A DNA stretch of 64,000 nt, taken from positions 12,851,001 through 12,915,000 of the forward strand of contig NC_088308.1 in assembly GCF_910592395.1 (NCBI RefSeq), given 5' to 3'. The notes under the pieces are model-generated. The model had not been told where the DNA came from, made no database searches, and saw only the letters and a list, made by a program, of their open reading frames with translations. Positions 50,731 through 61,772 of this stretch are shown piece after piece. Position 1 is the first letter of the stretch; the number at the start of each line of letters is the position of its first letter. The position numbers were made by a program, and so were the translations under genes. The DNA is from Lineus longissimus. Taxonomy: Eukaryota; Nemertea; Pilidiophora; Heteronemertea; Lineidae.

Positions 50731-51330
50731 TGATTGAAACCACTGCAGTATCACATGCAATATGAACAAATGTGTGTCTACAGGCTACATGTACTGTGTC
50801 CTGTACATACAATACAGCACACTGAATCTCTGAGAGATTCACTGAATCCATTCCCTGAGTTAACTCTGGGTTAACTCCCGAGTTAAATCAGAGTTAAGGG
50901 TTCAGGTTAACTTCATTTCTGGAGTTAACTTAGAGTTAACTTTGGTGTCGGGGTTAACTTTGATATTTGACCTCACCCAGTATGTAGATGACTTCAAAAG
51001 GTAGGCCTACCGATAACGATAAGCTAAATGTAGAATAGAAAAAAAACAATTAAATGCTGTGAAAATCGTGATGAACATACCTTCTTTTGAAGGTCAGGGA
51101 TCAGACAAACGTTTGTCGGTGTCGATTCCACCTTCAATTCGGTAAACAAGGTCATCGCCTAACCGGCCAATGATCCGTTCCGCCATTTCAGTTAATGCTT
51201 CAGATCCTTGGTCTTCATTTCATCTCTTGACAGCGGCAAGTTTCCCGTCTCGTTCCTGTTCCCTCGGAGCCTGTTTGCCTTCCGTTTGGCTTTTAGTTTT
51301 AGATCGTCCCATTTTTGGCTCACCGTAGGG
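50731..51330. other. Flank with GAGTTAAC repeat and a possible small 5' exon
   Basis: 50860-50965 has about nine GAGTTAAC/GGTTAAC words in 9-15-bp spacing. On the minus strand ATG 51184-51186 opens 30 codons (MAERIIGRLGDDLVYRIEGG) to TGA, and AAG|GTATGT at 51080 could be a splice donor. It may be a 5' exon of the Myb-like gene, but the ORF closes before the donor. Confidence 0.35.
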
Positions 51331-52690
51331 GAGTCTATACGATACCGCAGTGTCCGTCGTCCGTCGTCGTCGTCGTCCGTAGTCGTCGTCGTATCCTGTG
51401 GCACGTTTCTTAACCGATGGTGCTATGTACCTGAAACTTTATATACATCATTCTCAATGTCATATGTACCCTGACACTGAATTTCGCTCCGGTCTGATTC
51501 TTGGCTTTGCCACCAGGGGGCTAAAACCGAGAAGTTAAAATGTGCAATATCTCATTTATTACTGATTTCTTTTTGACAAAAATTTTATGGTGGGTACCCC
51601 TAGCAAAGATACATCACATATCATACAAGTTTTTGATTTGACCTACTTTTCAAGGTCACAGATGTCAAACTCTAACATTTAACCGATAGTGGCACGTTTT
51701 ATCTTTATTCGTCCTATAGTCTTTAAATTTGGTATGTGGACACCTGTTACATAGCTCTACATGTTGACAAAAAATCAGGTCGATGTGGCGTACTTTTCAA
51801 GGTCACAGAGGTCAAATGGTGTCAATTGGCCGTTTGTGTGTAAATATGGCACATTTCTTAACCACTAAAGCTATGAACTTTAAACTTGGTACACATGACC
51901 CACTAGGTCAGATAAACTGTGACACTGATTTTCGGTCTGGTCTGATTCTTAACTTGGCCACCAGGGGGCCAAAACCAAAAAATTGAATAGTGCCATATCT
52001 CGCTTATCACTGACTGTTTTTGGTAACATTTTTATGGTAGATACTCTTAGTAAGGATACATCACATATGATACGGGTTTTTGATTTGACATACTTATCAA
52101 GGTCACAGAGGTCAAATGGTGTAAATTGGCCATTTGAACGTAACTGTAGAACGTGTGTTAACCGCTAAGGCTATAAACTTGAGACTTTGTTTAAAGGACC
52201 CCCTAGGTCAGCTAACCTCTGACCCTGAATTTCAGTCCGGCCTGATTCTCGACTTGGCCACCAGGGGCCAAAAGTGAAAACCTAGAAAGTGTGATATCTT
52301 GCTTATTAGTGATTCGTTTTCAATAACATTTTTATGGTAGGTTCTCCTAGCAAGGATACATCACATATCATATGAGTTTTTGATCTGACCTGCTTTTCAA
52401 GGTCACAGAGGTCAAATGGCGTAAATTGGTCGTTTGATTGTAACTATGGCACGTTTCTTAACTACTAAAGCTTTGAACTTGAAATTTGATACACATGACT
52501 CCCTACGTCATGTAACCTCGGACACCGAATTTCGATCTGATCTGGTACTCAAAGTGCAATATCTCGTTTATTAGTGACTTGTTTTTGATGATATTCTTAT
52601 GGTACTCACTCCAAGCAACGATACATCACATGTCACACCGACTTTGGTTTGACCTATATACTATACATGTACAAGGTTTCTTAACCTGGA
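51330..52690. repeat. Dispersed repeat expanded in ~300-bp tandem units
   Basis: GATACATCACATAT recurs near 51608, 52056, 52355 and 52619. GGCCACCAGGGGGC, GTTTTTGATTTGACCTACTT and TTTCAAGGTCACAGAGGTCA recur in the same order. About four diverged units. The head (GTCCGTCGTCCGTCGTCGTC) matches the repeat at 25110. Reading frames crossing it are accidental. Confidence 0.8.
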
Positions 52691-53110
52691 TGAATTCCAA
52701 AGCACCAAATATCTATACGGTGAGCACAATGGCCCCTGGCCGTTTCATTACGAAAAGTATCGGTTTTCCTAACTACATCAGAAATGGCATTTACTCGACG
52801 AGTGATTTCATTTCACACTTTTTTTTCACACGACACAGTGTCATTTAGTTGGCTTGAAATAACCATATAATTCAACTCTACCAAATCTACCAACTTCCCA
52901 ACTTCCTTGCTGGTGAAGTTTGCTCCGCGGGTTCTCTTCCCTGCAGACATTGTGGCTGCCAATTCGGAAATGAAACATATGTGCCAGAAATGAAGTTGAG
53001 TTGACGAGTTACATCATCTCACGGCTCGCATTGGCCAAATATCGGCATAAAGGCCTATAAAGTATTGAACATTTACGTGTGACTTAGTTACGCAATATAT
53101 ACGAAGGACT
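52691..53110. other. Short intergenic stretch
   Basis: No gene or repeat recognised. Confidence 0.35.
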
Positions 53111-53114
53111 TCGG

Positions 53115-53685
53115 CGGGTTAGTGACATGAAACCAATACAGTGTGCATTAGACCCACTCCCAACATCTTTGCTTAGGAAGTGCCTACCAGGAGACATTAT
53201 GCGCCTGATTTGCAAGATAGTCAATTCCTCATTGGAAAGTGGCATGGTGCCAAGCTCTTTCAAACGAGCTATTCTTAATCCTTTGATTAAGAAGCCATCC
53301 TTAGATGCTGACACACTCAAAAACTACAGGCCTGTCTCTAACCTGTCATTCCTTTCAAATGTTTTGGAGAGGGTGGTTTGCAATCAGTTATTAAGCCATA
53401 TTGCTGAAAACGGTGCTCTTGACAAGTTTCAATCTGCTTACAAACTACTTCACAGTGTTGAAACGGCACTATTGCGAGTACACAATGACATAATTCATGC
53501 ACTTGATGAAAAGAAGTGTGTACTCCTTCTATTACTCGATATGAGCGCCGCATTTGACACTGTGGACCATTCCAGACTACTTTAGAGACTTGCGGCTATG
53601 GGTGTTACTGGCACAGCACTGGCATGGGTTTCGTCTTATCTTGATAGCAGATCACAAGAGGTATGCATTGACGGCAAATTGTCAA
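53115..53685 (+). pseudogene. LINE C reverse transcriptase fragment, target of Polinton 2
   Basis: Reads DPLPTSLLRKCLPGDI, LNPLIKKPSLDADTLKNYRPVS, SAYKLLHSVETALL and LLLLDMSAAFDTVDHSRLL (RT motif A), then TAG 53582-53584. It continues in frame with RLAAMGVTGTALAWVSSYLD and VCIDGKLSRP up to Polinton 2's first base. 5'-truncated, carrying one stop, and cut off by the Polinton, so the LINE was here first. CR1/Rex1-like by motif style. Confidence 0.85.
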
Positions 53686-53691
53686 GACCTA

Positions 53692-53818
53692 AGTAATAGG
53701 CAAACGCATGTACGACTATCTACGACTTTTCTAGGATCTTTGGAAAAAAACTTCGTAATCATGCTAAAACCTACCAAAAACGTAACATGAATAAACCTAC
53801 ATGCGTTTCCCTATTACT
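53692..53818 (+). repeat. Polinton 2 left terminus, a 127-bp foldback
   Basis: AGTAATAGGCAAACGCATGT (53692) is inverted at 53798-53818 (TACATGCGTTTCCCTATTACT region) with one mismatch. Same size and design as the Polinton 1 ends, but with different sequence after AGTAATA. Confidence 0.85.
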
Positions 53819-54219
53819 TACATAAGTTGGTTCAAAAAAAAACTCTGCTAATTAAATATTCAATTGTTACATTAAAAATTAAACCAAAAATACTTATCCC
53901 ACTGGGATAAAAACTTATCACGCCGTGATAAGTTTACGTCCGCTCCATTATCCACAAAGAAAACCATTTCACATATGTTGCCTTCGCCGGAAAACAAACC
54001 CACGCCAAATCCTAACCTCAGTTGTGGAAGCTCCATGCTTTACACACTCGGCCATTGAACTTTTCTACTAGTGCAGTGTCAGTTAGGCCTATTTAAGGTA
54101 ACACCTGTTTAACAGTAATTGCGCCAGTGCTGCCATCTGCTAACTTTTTACCTAACCAAATAAGTGAACAGTGCTGCCATCTGCTAACTTTTGGCCTAAC
54201 CAAAATTCAAGTAAGATAA
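53819..54219. other. Polinton 2 left spacer
   Basis: No gene. ACTTATCCCACTGGGATAAAAACTTATCACGCCGTGATAAGT-type palindromes occupy 53891-53935 (two adjacent hairpins: TTATCCCA/TGGGATAA and CTTATCACG/CGTGATAAG). AGTGCTGCCATCTGCTAACT is duplicated 44 bp apart (54125 and 54169). Confidence 0.55.
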
Positions 54220-55578
54220 ATGTATTATCCATTGGCAACGAAGCATAAGGATAACATTACATTTGACTTTTATCACTTTGATGCCTATGTTACTGCTTAC
54301 AGCTTTTTCAAAGTACAAGAAAGTGATATCACGCCAGGGTTTTTAAAATTGAAAAACGGAGATGATTGTCTTAGACTTGAAAAAAACCCACTGACGTTCT
54401 ACCAGAATCAGTTTAACATGGTCGTCTGGTTCGCGACAACTGGATGTGGCATTTCACTCGAGCACCTGAACAGCAGCAATCAAATGATCAGATCATTTTA
54501 CAGGTTCCACACTTACTATCAAATCAGAAAAATTATGAAGAACCTTGATATCCCCATTTTGGGAGAAAGCAATTTCAACGAAACAAACAATAACATTAAC
54601 CGTAGGAAACTAGGCGAGTTACTAAGTGAGTTTGGCTTAAAATACAAGTATGATTTTTCAGTGTTTGCAAACAATTACGGATGGACTTCCTGGAGTGTAC
54701 CGGATTACAACCCAAACATAACTGATCCTGGCTACTACAGCAATGATTCGAAAATCAATTTCTTCTTAATGCAAGTTCACGAGAACAGAATGCCCTCGAT
54801 GTTTAAATATGATTGGGACGCTGGGATGTCTAATTTCAAATATCCAGATACTTTCATCAAGTGGCACGTCAAAAAACACAAGAATGTATTTGATGTCATT
54901 ACACAGAAACCATGTCAAACATACCAACAATTCATGACTCTTAAGTCCTCAGGTTTCTCGAATCCAGGGATACAAAGATTGAATGATTCCATCAGAACAT
55001 ATGTTTACTGTATGCTGGGATCACAGGCCCTCACTAGAACCCCGATTACTGGACAACCAGGAACAGAGTTAGACGCACATAAGGAATTCATCAAACTGCT
55101 AAGTGATTCAATTGAACAGCATGTGGATATCCCTACCTCAATTGCTAGATACCAGAAAGCACTGTCGGACATTCACACACGATTAGACTATATAATTTCC
55201 CCAGGCCTGTACATCATAGGGTCTGACATGATACTCAAGATCGGTAAGATCGAGAATTACAACAATGATATCCTGGTAGCAACTAAACACTTGAAGCCTG
55301 GTAAGAATGACATTAACAATGAAAAGACTATCCCTCCTCCATTGATGCAAGGTCAAACTTCTAAGAAGATAAGGGTTAAGGCTAATATCACTACACCAAA
55401 AGATGTGAAGACTGCTGTGTCCAGTGAAACTGCTGTAACAAGTAAGACTGACGCAACTGGTAGGCCTGACACAACAAGTAAGACTGATGTGCCCAGTAAG
55501 ACTGATGATACCCATGAAACAATCAAGTTTTTACTCTATGTTGTTGTTGGCAGTTTAATTCTTATTACTGTAAAGTAA
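54220..55578 (+). CDS. Polinton 452-aa tail-anchored structural protein, intact
   Basis: The intact version of the gene at 48058-49445. It starts at GATAAATG, and its TAA stop is directly followed by the next gene's ATG (TAAATGG). A globular beta/aromatic-rich domain to ~residue 375 (same FATTGCGIS, GWTSWSVPDYNPNITDPGYY motifs) is followed by a Thr/Ser/Lys stalk with repeated T-S-K-T-D words and a C-terminal transmembrane helix (FLLYVVVGSLILITVK). The C-terminal anchor and stalk suggest display on a membrane or capsid surface. Function unknown. Confidence 0.75.
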   Translation: MYYPLATKHKDNITFDFYHFDAYVTAYSFFKVQESDITPGFLKLKNGDDCLRLEKNPLTFYQNQFNMVVWFATTGCGISLEHLNSSNQMIRSFYRFHTYYQIRKIMKNLDIPILGESNFNETNNNINRRKLGELLSEFGLKYKYDFSVFANNYGWTSWSVPDYNPNITDPGYYSNDSKINFFLMQVHENRMPSMFKYDWDAGMSNFKYPDTFIKWHVKKHKNVFDVITQKPCQTYQQFMTLKSSGFSNPGIQRLNDSIRTYVYCMLGSQALTRTPITGQPGTELDAHKEFIKLLSDSIEQHVDIPTSIARYQKALSDIHTRLDYIISPGLYIIGSDMILKIGKIENYNNDILVATKHLKPGKNDINNEKTIPPPLMQGQTSKKIRVKANITTPKDVKTAVSSETAVTSKTDATGRPDTTSKTDVPSKTDDTHETIKFLLYVVVGSLILITVK

Positions 55579-57092
55579 ATGGCTGAAGGAGGAGAAGATA
55601 TCCAAATGGATGAGTTAGACAATTATCAATTTATTGAAAATAACAGTAGAACTGATGAAATATCATTCAATAACCCAATGTTTGATGATGGCACAGCTTA
55701 CAACACAAATAGTGGTACCTTAAATACTGAAAATTCATTTACTAAAACACCAGAAAGAGCAAGAAGTACTGACCCTGAATTGATGGGAAAGGAGTTAAAT
55801 TACACTGAAGTAGAGGATGAACTTGATAAGGCATTGAAAAAGGCAGGATGGAAATATGACAATAACAAATTGCGTAAGCTTGCACCACACATTAAGGTTG
55901 GCACAAAAGGCCTGTACTACAAGAAGAAATATGATGAAGTTGTTAGTAATTTTACACCCAACCAAATAAAAAAGATGGTATATGATGGAGAATATTATTA
56001 CATTCGCTTAACTATGAAAAATAGAAGATTCTTATCTGAAAAAACTTTAAATAATTATTATGGTGAAAATTTCTTTGAAGATTTGAAAGGCCTAATTTCA
56101 CCAGACCCACCAGAGGCAATTCCACCAGTCCCAACAATTCCACCAGGCCCAACAGAGGCAATTCCACCAAGAGGGGGACCTAAATCTGTAGCCACTCAAA
56201 CAGATGGTTTAATTGAAGCGATTAACACTTCACCTAAACCCGTAGATAAAATCATAGATGCGACTGACCAAGAATTAAGTGCATTAGGTTTTACAGATAA
56301 CGCTTTGAGAGAACTTAGAGGGTTAAAACAAGCTTCGGATAAACATGCAGCAGTTAAGAGGGATAAATATATGAAAATAGAAAGCCTAGAAGAAGAACTT
56401 AGCAATCTAACAAGAGAATATGTTAACCTAGAAGAAACACATAGAAATCTAAAAAGAGAATATGTTAACTATGTAAAAGAACATTTGAGCGAAAATGAAG
56501 ACCTAAGAATAGAAAAGAAGATCTAAGCAGAGAAAAGGAATATCTAAACAGAGAAAAGGAAAAGCTAAGAATAGAAATTGAGAGAGTGAAAGAGGAACTG
56601 AATAGAGAACGTGTCAAGGTATTTGAATTAGACAGAGAAGCTGAAAGCAGTGCAAAAAGACTGAAACGTTTGATCAGTGATGTCTTGAAGAAACAAGATT
56701 CAAATATTTCACTAAAGGACAGAATCAAGTTACTTTTTAAGGTTGAAGGCCTTACAATTGCTGCAATAGTAACTGCAGTTACTATGATACTGACCACTTT
56801 AGGTCTTGGTATCAGAAATGCTTTGAAAGCTCTACCTAAACCAGGACCTCCAACTCCTACTCCACCAAGTCCGGATAAACCACCATCAATTCCAGATAAA
56901 GTGAAAGAAGGACTAAAGAAGTTTGCTGAATGGCTAAAAGAACTGGCCAAGAAATCAGCTGCGGCTTTACCTGGAGTTGGTGTAGTTGTTGGATTCATGG
57001 CCGAACATCTAGTCATTCTAGTGATTGTTGTTGTTAGCTCCATAATTTATGGTTTAATAGAAGGTGTTAAAGCTGTTAAAGCTGCTAAGTAA
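55579..57092 (+). pseudogene. Polinton 2 coiled-coil/membrane protein, one frameshift
   Basis: Homologue of the 509-aa protein: the same MAEGGED start, PVDKIIDATDQELSALGFTD segment, coiled coil, transmembrane helix, short Pro linker, amphipathic helix (LKKFAEWLKELAKKSAAALPG) and hydrophobic end. A one-base loss near 56518 closes the first frame at 56526; the second frame takes over at once with LSREKEYLNREKEKL. The break lies in a purine-rich tandem repeat coding for LxREKE heptads, a likely slippage site. Confidence 0.8.
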
Positions 57093-57148
57093 AATTAAAG
57101 ATTGATTTTTCAAGTAAAATTAAATCAATTTTATGTAAATTAAACGGA

Positions 57149-58395
57149 ATGACAACTGGAGTACTGCTCAACACTGAAAGGAGTCATAAGATTCCACTCG
57201 GATTAAAGGCCGAGAGAAATCATCACATCATTACACACAATCCGTCTTCTCCTAATCCAAAAGAAACATTGTACATTAGAATACCTGCTTTAAGAGAAAA
57301 TACGTTCTTTGTACCCAGAACTCTTTTTCTGTGAGCTGATGTCACCATTTCTGGTGATTCAAAGAACAGCATGGTTAACAATCTCGGAAGAAACCTGTTA
57401 TCCAAGATGGTAATTAAGTGGGGAACGGAACAGATATTGAATACAATCATTATTCGACTTTTAAAGATCTGTGGTTAACATCGGAGGAACGGAACGACAT
57501 GGTTTTTCAAGGTATTCAGTCAGAAAATCTTAGAAAGTTGAGATCAGGTGTGGCAGAAGCCGACGTTACCGGTGAAACCAGCGATGAGAAAACACTGAAG
57601 AAAGTGTTTGGAACCAAGTACAAGATACCGTTAGATTTAGAACTATTTTTCAACTATGCTCCATTTTACAAGTTTCCAATTCAAGAGGATGTGATCATCG
57701 AGATTACGTTAGCGCCAAAAGAGGAGATCATCGTTACCAGCACAACTGCAAACATGAATTACAAACTTGAAAATATCAGTTTTGAATATGACACTGTAAC
57801 TAACAAGGGATTAGCCAATACACTAACAAACAAGTACAATTCAGGTTTCTCCATCTATTACGACTGGGTAGATCACTTCAAAACTGTCAACGTAACGGCC
57901 AATGAAACGCTGATCAACGAGAACATCAATTTTCCTCGAATGTCCATGAAAGGAATATTACTTCTCTTCATCTCTGATTACACTGATGGTTCAAGAGATT
58001 CTGAAAAGTTTGAAAATCCTAACATCACAAAAGTGCAAATAACCATCGAAGGAGTTGCTAATCAGGTGTTTCCAGAAGGAATGAGAATGCTAGATCAATG
58101 GGAGGAGATCAAGAAACACTTCATGACCGAAGACTTAAAGAAAACTTACGACTGCAACATGTCTATGAAAAAGTACTATGGAGACTCGAATAACTACGGG
58201 CTTTGGTTGGACCTGAGAACTACAGAAGACAATAGATTACACGGATCGGGCAAAAAGCTTCAAAACACTAAAGATGGTATTCAATTGTCGATAACAAAAG
58301 AATCTGGAAAGGGGCCATACAAAATGCACATATTTGTGGTTTCTGATGCATTCAAAATTCACAGAGTGTTTCCTTGCAACATTAAGATCATTTGA
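57149..58395 (+). pseudogene. Polinton 2 major capsid protein, stop and frameshift
   Basis: Close homologue of the Polinton 1 capsid candidate (same IPLGLKAER, ITHNPSS, IPALRENTFFVPR start). TGA at 57332-57334 interrupts the second strand region, and a small deletion near 57436 shifts the frame. From there the protein is open to TGA 58393-58395. Conservation across ~400 residues with many silent changes shows that selection acted on both copies before this one decayed. Confidence 0.8.
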
Positions 58396-58495
58396 CTTCA
58401 ACATTAAGATTATTTGACTGCAACATTAAGATCATTTGACTGCAACATTAAGATCATTTGACTGCAACATTAAGATTATTTTACAGTCAATAGGA
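58377..58495 (+). repeat. 22-bp tandem repeat, five copies
   Basis: CAACATTAAGATCATTTGAC-type units start at 58377, 58399, 58421, 58443 and 58465. Position is equivalent to the 34-bp double-hairpin array of Polinton 1; both begin CAACA(C/T)TAAG. Confidence 0.9.
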
Positions 58496-58519
58496 ATCAA
58501 TAGATTTCATTCTAAATAA

Positions 58520-58756
58520 ATGGAAACACCAGGAAAGAAGGAAATCATCAATACACTGTACCAAAGTGTGTTATTGTCAACGGCAACAATTGGTTACTCA
58601 TATTTACTTAAGAGATTCTTGAGAATTGCCATTGGCCCACCAAGTCAGGCAAACTTAGCAGAGATTCTTAAACTTGGCGGAATTGTAGCAGTCAGTAATG
58701 TAACATTGTATTACTTTTACGATCAAGGTATTTTACCCAGAAACATAATCAAGTAG
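58520..58756 (+). CDS. Small conserved Polinton membrane protein, Polinton 2 copy
   Basis: 78 residues, the same length as the copy at 33746, starting at AATAAATGG. It keeps the LYQSVLLSTATIGYSYLLKRF helix, IGPPSQANLAEILKLGG and the final DQGILPRNI. One of only two intact genes in this Polinton. Confidence 0.75.
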   Translation: METPGKKEIINTLYQSVLLSTATIGYSYLLKRFLRIAIGPPSQANLAEILKLGGIVAVSNVTLYYFYDQGILPRNIIK

Positions 58757-58836
58757 AATTTAAGTACAGTAAATTAAAATTTAAGTACAGTAAATAAAAA
58801 ATTTAAGTGCAATAAATTAAAATTTAAGTGCAATAA

Positions 58837-60132
<1,296 letters not shown>

Positions 60133-60151
60133 ATTTTTTTTACTAAACTAA

Positions 60152-60589
60152 ATAGCAGGCATAGCTATGATGATTGGTTCTGCGCTGGTGAATGGTTTAG
60201 CCTTCACCGGTTCTGGCTATCTTTTTAAATCACTAGACAAGAATGGCTAAGAGGCTGAAATGAAGAGACATAATTTAGCTCAAGAGCAATTGCAAAGAGC
60301 ATCCACAGAATGGGATGAGTATAGGAAAAGTACCATTTACTTTGTTAACCTTGAATTAAAGAGAGAACATGAAGCGGCAATTGACTTCAAAAATGCCGAC
60401 GCCTCACTTTCATTGTACAACAGTTTAAACCCACATAATGGAATCACCATTCCTAGACAACCGCAATTGAGCGGCTACTACAAGCCCAGCGATGAAATGA
60501 AGAATTACGAATACCTTTGGATCATTTTAGGATTGAGCGTCTTGGGTTTGGGGATTTACTATTTTGTTGGAAGGAAGAAGAAAGACTAA
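60152..60589 (+). pseudogene. Polinton 2 two-helix membrane protein, start and stop mutations
   Basis: Homologue of the gene at 34838. The start codon is ATA (TAAATAG where TAAATGG is expected) and TAA at 60248-60250 interrupts residue ~33; otherwise the frame is open. It keeps GSALVNGLAFTGSGYLFKSL, a central charged region and the C-terminal LWIILGLSVLGLGIYYF. Confidence 0.75.
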
Positions 60590-60692
60590 GGAAGAAGAAA
60601 GACTAAACGTGAATAAAACCATACGGGTGTTCTAGTCTTATGATTAATTTAGATCCTTTCGTCTTTTTAACGGCATCTATGTATTTTTGCCT

Positions 60693-61216
60693 CTAGTCTT
60701 TAGGGATAACACTATTTTCTTCTAAGGCGTTTTTCATTGCCGATTATTCTTGTTGAAAAACAGGACTAAAACCCTTATGTTCTCTCTGAAGTCCTTAACA
60801 ACAGAGTTGTACTTCTGAACGAGTAACCAAACAGTAAGATTGTAGTGTCTACCGGAAAAGGCCAAGTGACATAACTCAGACACCTTCTTCTTTGTGTCTC
60901 TCAAATTAGCACAGTCGTCAATGATGAATAATGTCTGTGATCCTTCGAAGGTCATGGTGGCAAATTGAAGCACAGGGTCTAAATTATTGGCTACAGCAAT
61001 TGGATTGACAATGAAAACATTCTTGTCTTCGTAAATCCATCTCCTATTGTACGTCTTGTTTCGGAAGTAAGTGGGACAGAAAATGACTATGTTCTGGAAC
61101 TTATGACGATATTCCTTCTCTAAGAGGTCAAGAGCAAAATGGGTCTTACCGCAATTGGTGACTCCTGAAATCAACATGTTGTGTGGCCCGAAAACTAGTA
61201 TGCCTTTTGCCTTCAT
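60693..61216 (-). pseudogene. Polinton 2 packaging ATPase, damaged C-terminus
   Basis: Walker A GVTNCGKT and Walker B TLFIIDDCAN are intact, as is LAFSGRHYNLTVWLLVQ. Near 60744 a frameshift closes the frame after LVLFFNK. The remaining LEENSVIPK-like tail is in another frame and meets TAG at 60693-60695. ATG 61216 faces the integrase ATG 61221 across TTAA. Confidence 0.85.
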
Positions 61217-61220
61217 TTAA

Positions 61221-61772
61221 ATGAGTAAAACAGAACTAAAAGACCCAGGCAACATCGAACAGTCTAACCCAGACAACATCGAACAGTATCTGAGAGATTT
61301 GTACTACAATCCTAAAAGTCCTGTGGCTTACAGTTCATTGAGTAAGATATGGAAACAAGTAAGGGAAGATAAACAATTGATCGGACATCGTCCTGACTGG
61401 CATAGTCCTGACGGACATCGTCCTGAGAGCATAGCTCTTGAGAGCATAGCTCTTGAGAGCATAGCTCTGATCAGGTACAAGGAAGTAAAAGAATTTCTAG
61501 ACACACTACCAACTCACCAACTACACAAACCGGCCATTAAGAAATTTACGTTCCGAAAGACAATGGTATCTTGCATCGATCAACAATGGCAAGCAGATCT
61601 TGTGGACATGCAAAAATTTGAGAAATGAAATAAAGGCAACAGATTCATTTTGACAGTAATTGACCTTTTCAGTCGCTATGCTTGGGCTATGGCCGTTAAG
61701 AGCAAGAGAGGAGAAGAAATCATAGATGCATTTAAAGTGATCTTTGAGGAGGCGATACCAGAGAAAATCCAA
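61221..61772 (+). pseudogene. Polinton 2 integrase, stop codon and LINE insertion
   Basis: N-terminal region and QQWQADLVDM (first catalytic Asp) present; TGA at 61626-61628. The core resumes (LTVIDLFSRYAWAMAVKSKRG) and ends at PEKIQF, where LINE A' has inserted just before the second catalytic Asp. Compared with Polinton 1 it has extra N-terminal codons and ~35 extra residues (RPDWHSPDGHRPESIALES...) produced by a double-hairpin cluster, while the mini-element found in Polinton 1's integrase is missing. Confidence 0.9.
61383..61467 (-). repeat. Double-hairpin cluster in Polinton 2 integrase
   Basis: GGAC-ATC-GTCC plus a partial second half at 61383-61407; a full copy GGAC-ATC-GTCC, TGA, GAGC-ATA-GCTC at 61413-61437; then the second hairpin GAGC-ATA-GCTC repeated twice more with 15-bp spacing (to 61467). 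In frame, encoding SIALESIALESIAL. Confidence 0.9.

Noticed and set aside
51208-51474. 88-codon plus-strand frame with Ser/Val runs
   Set aside because: Reads through the CCGTCGTCG dispersed repeat.
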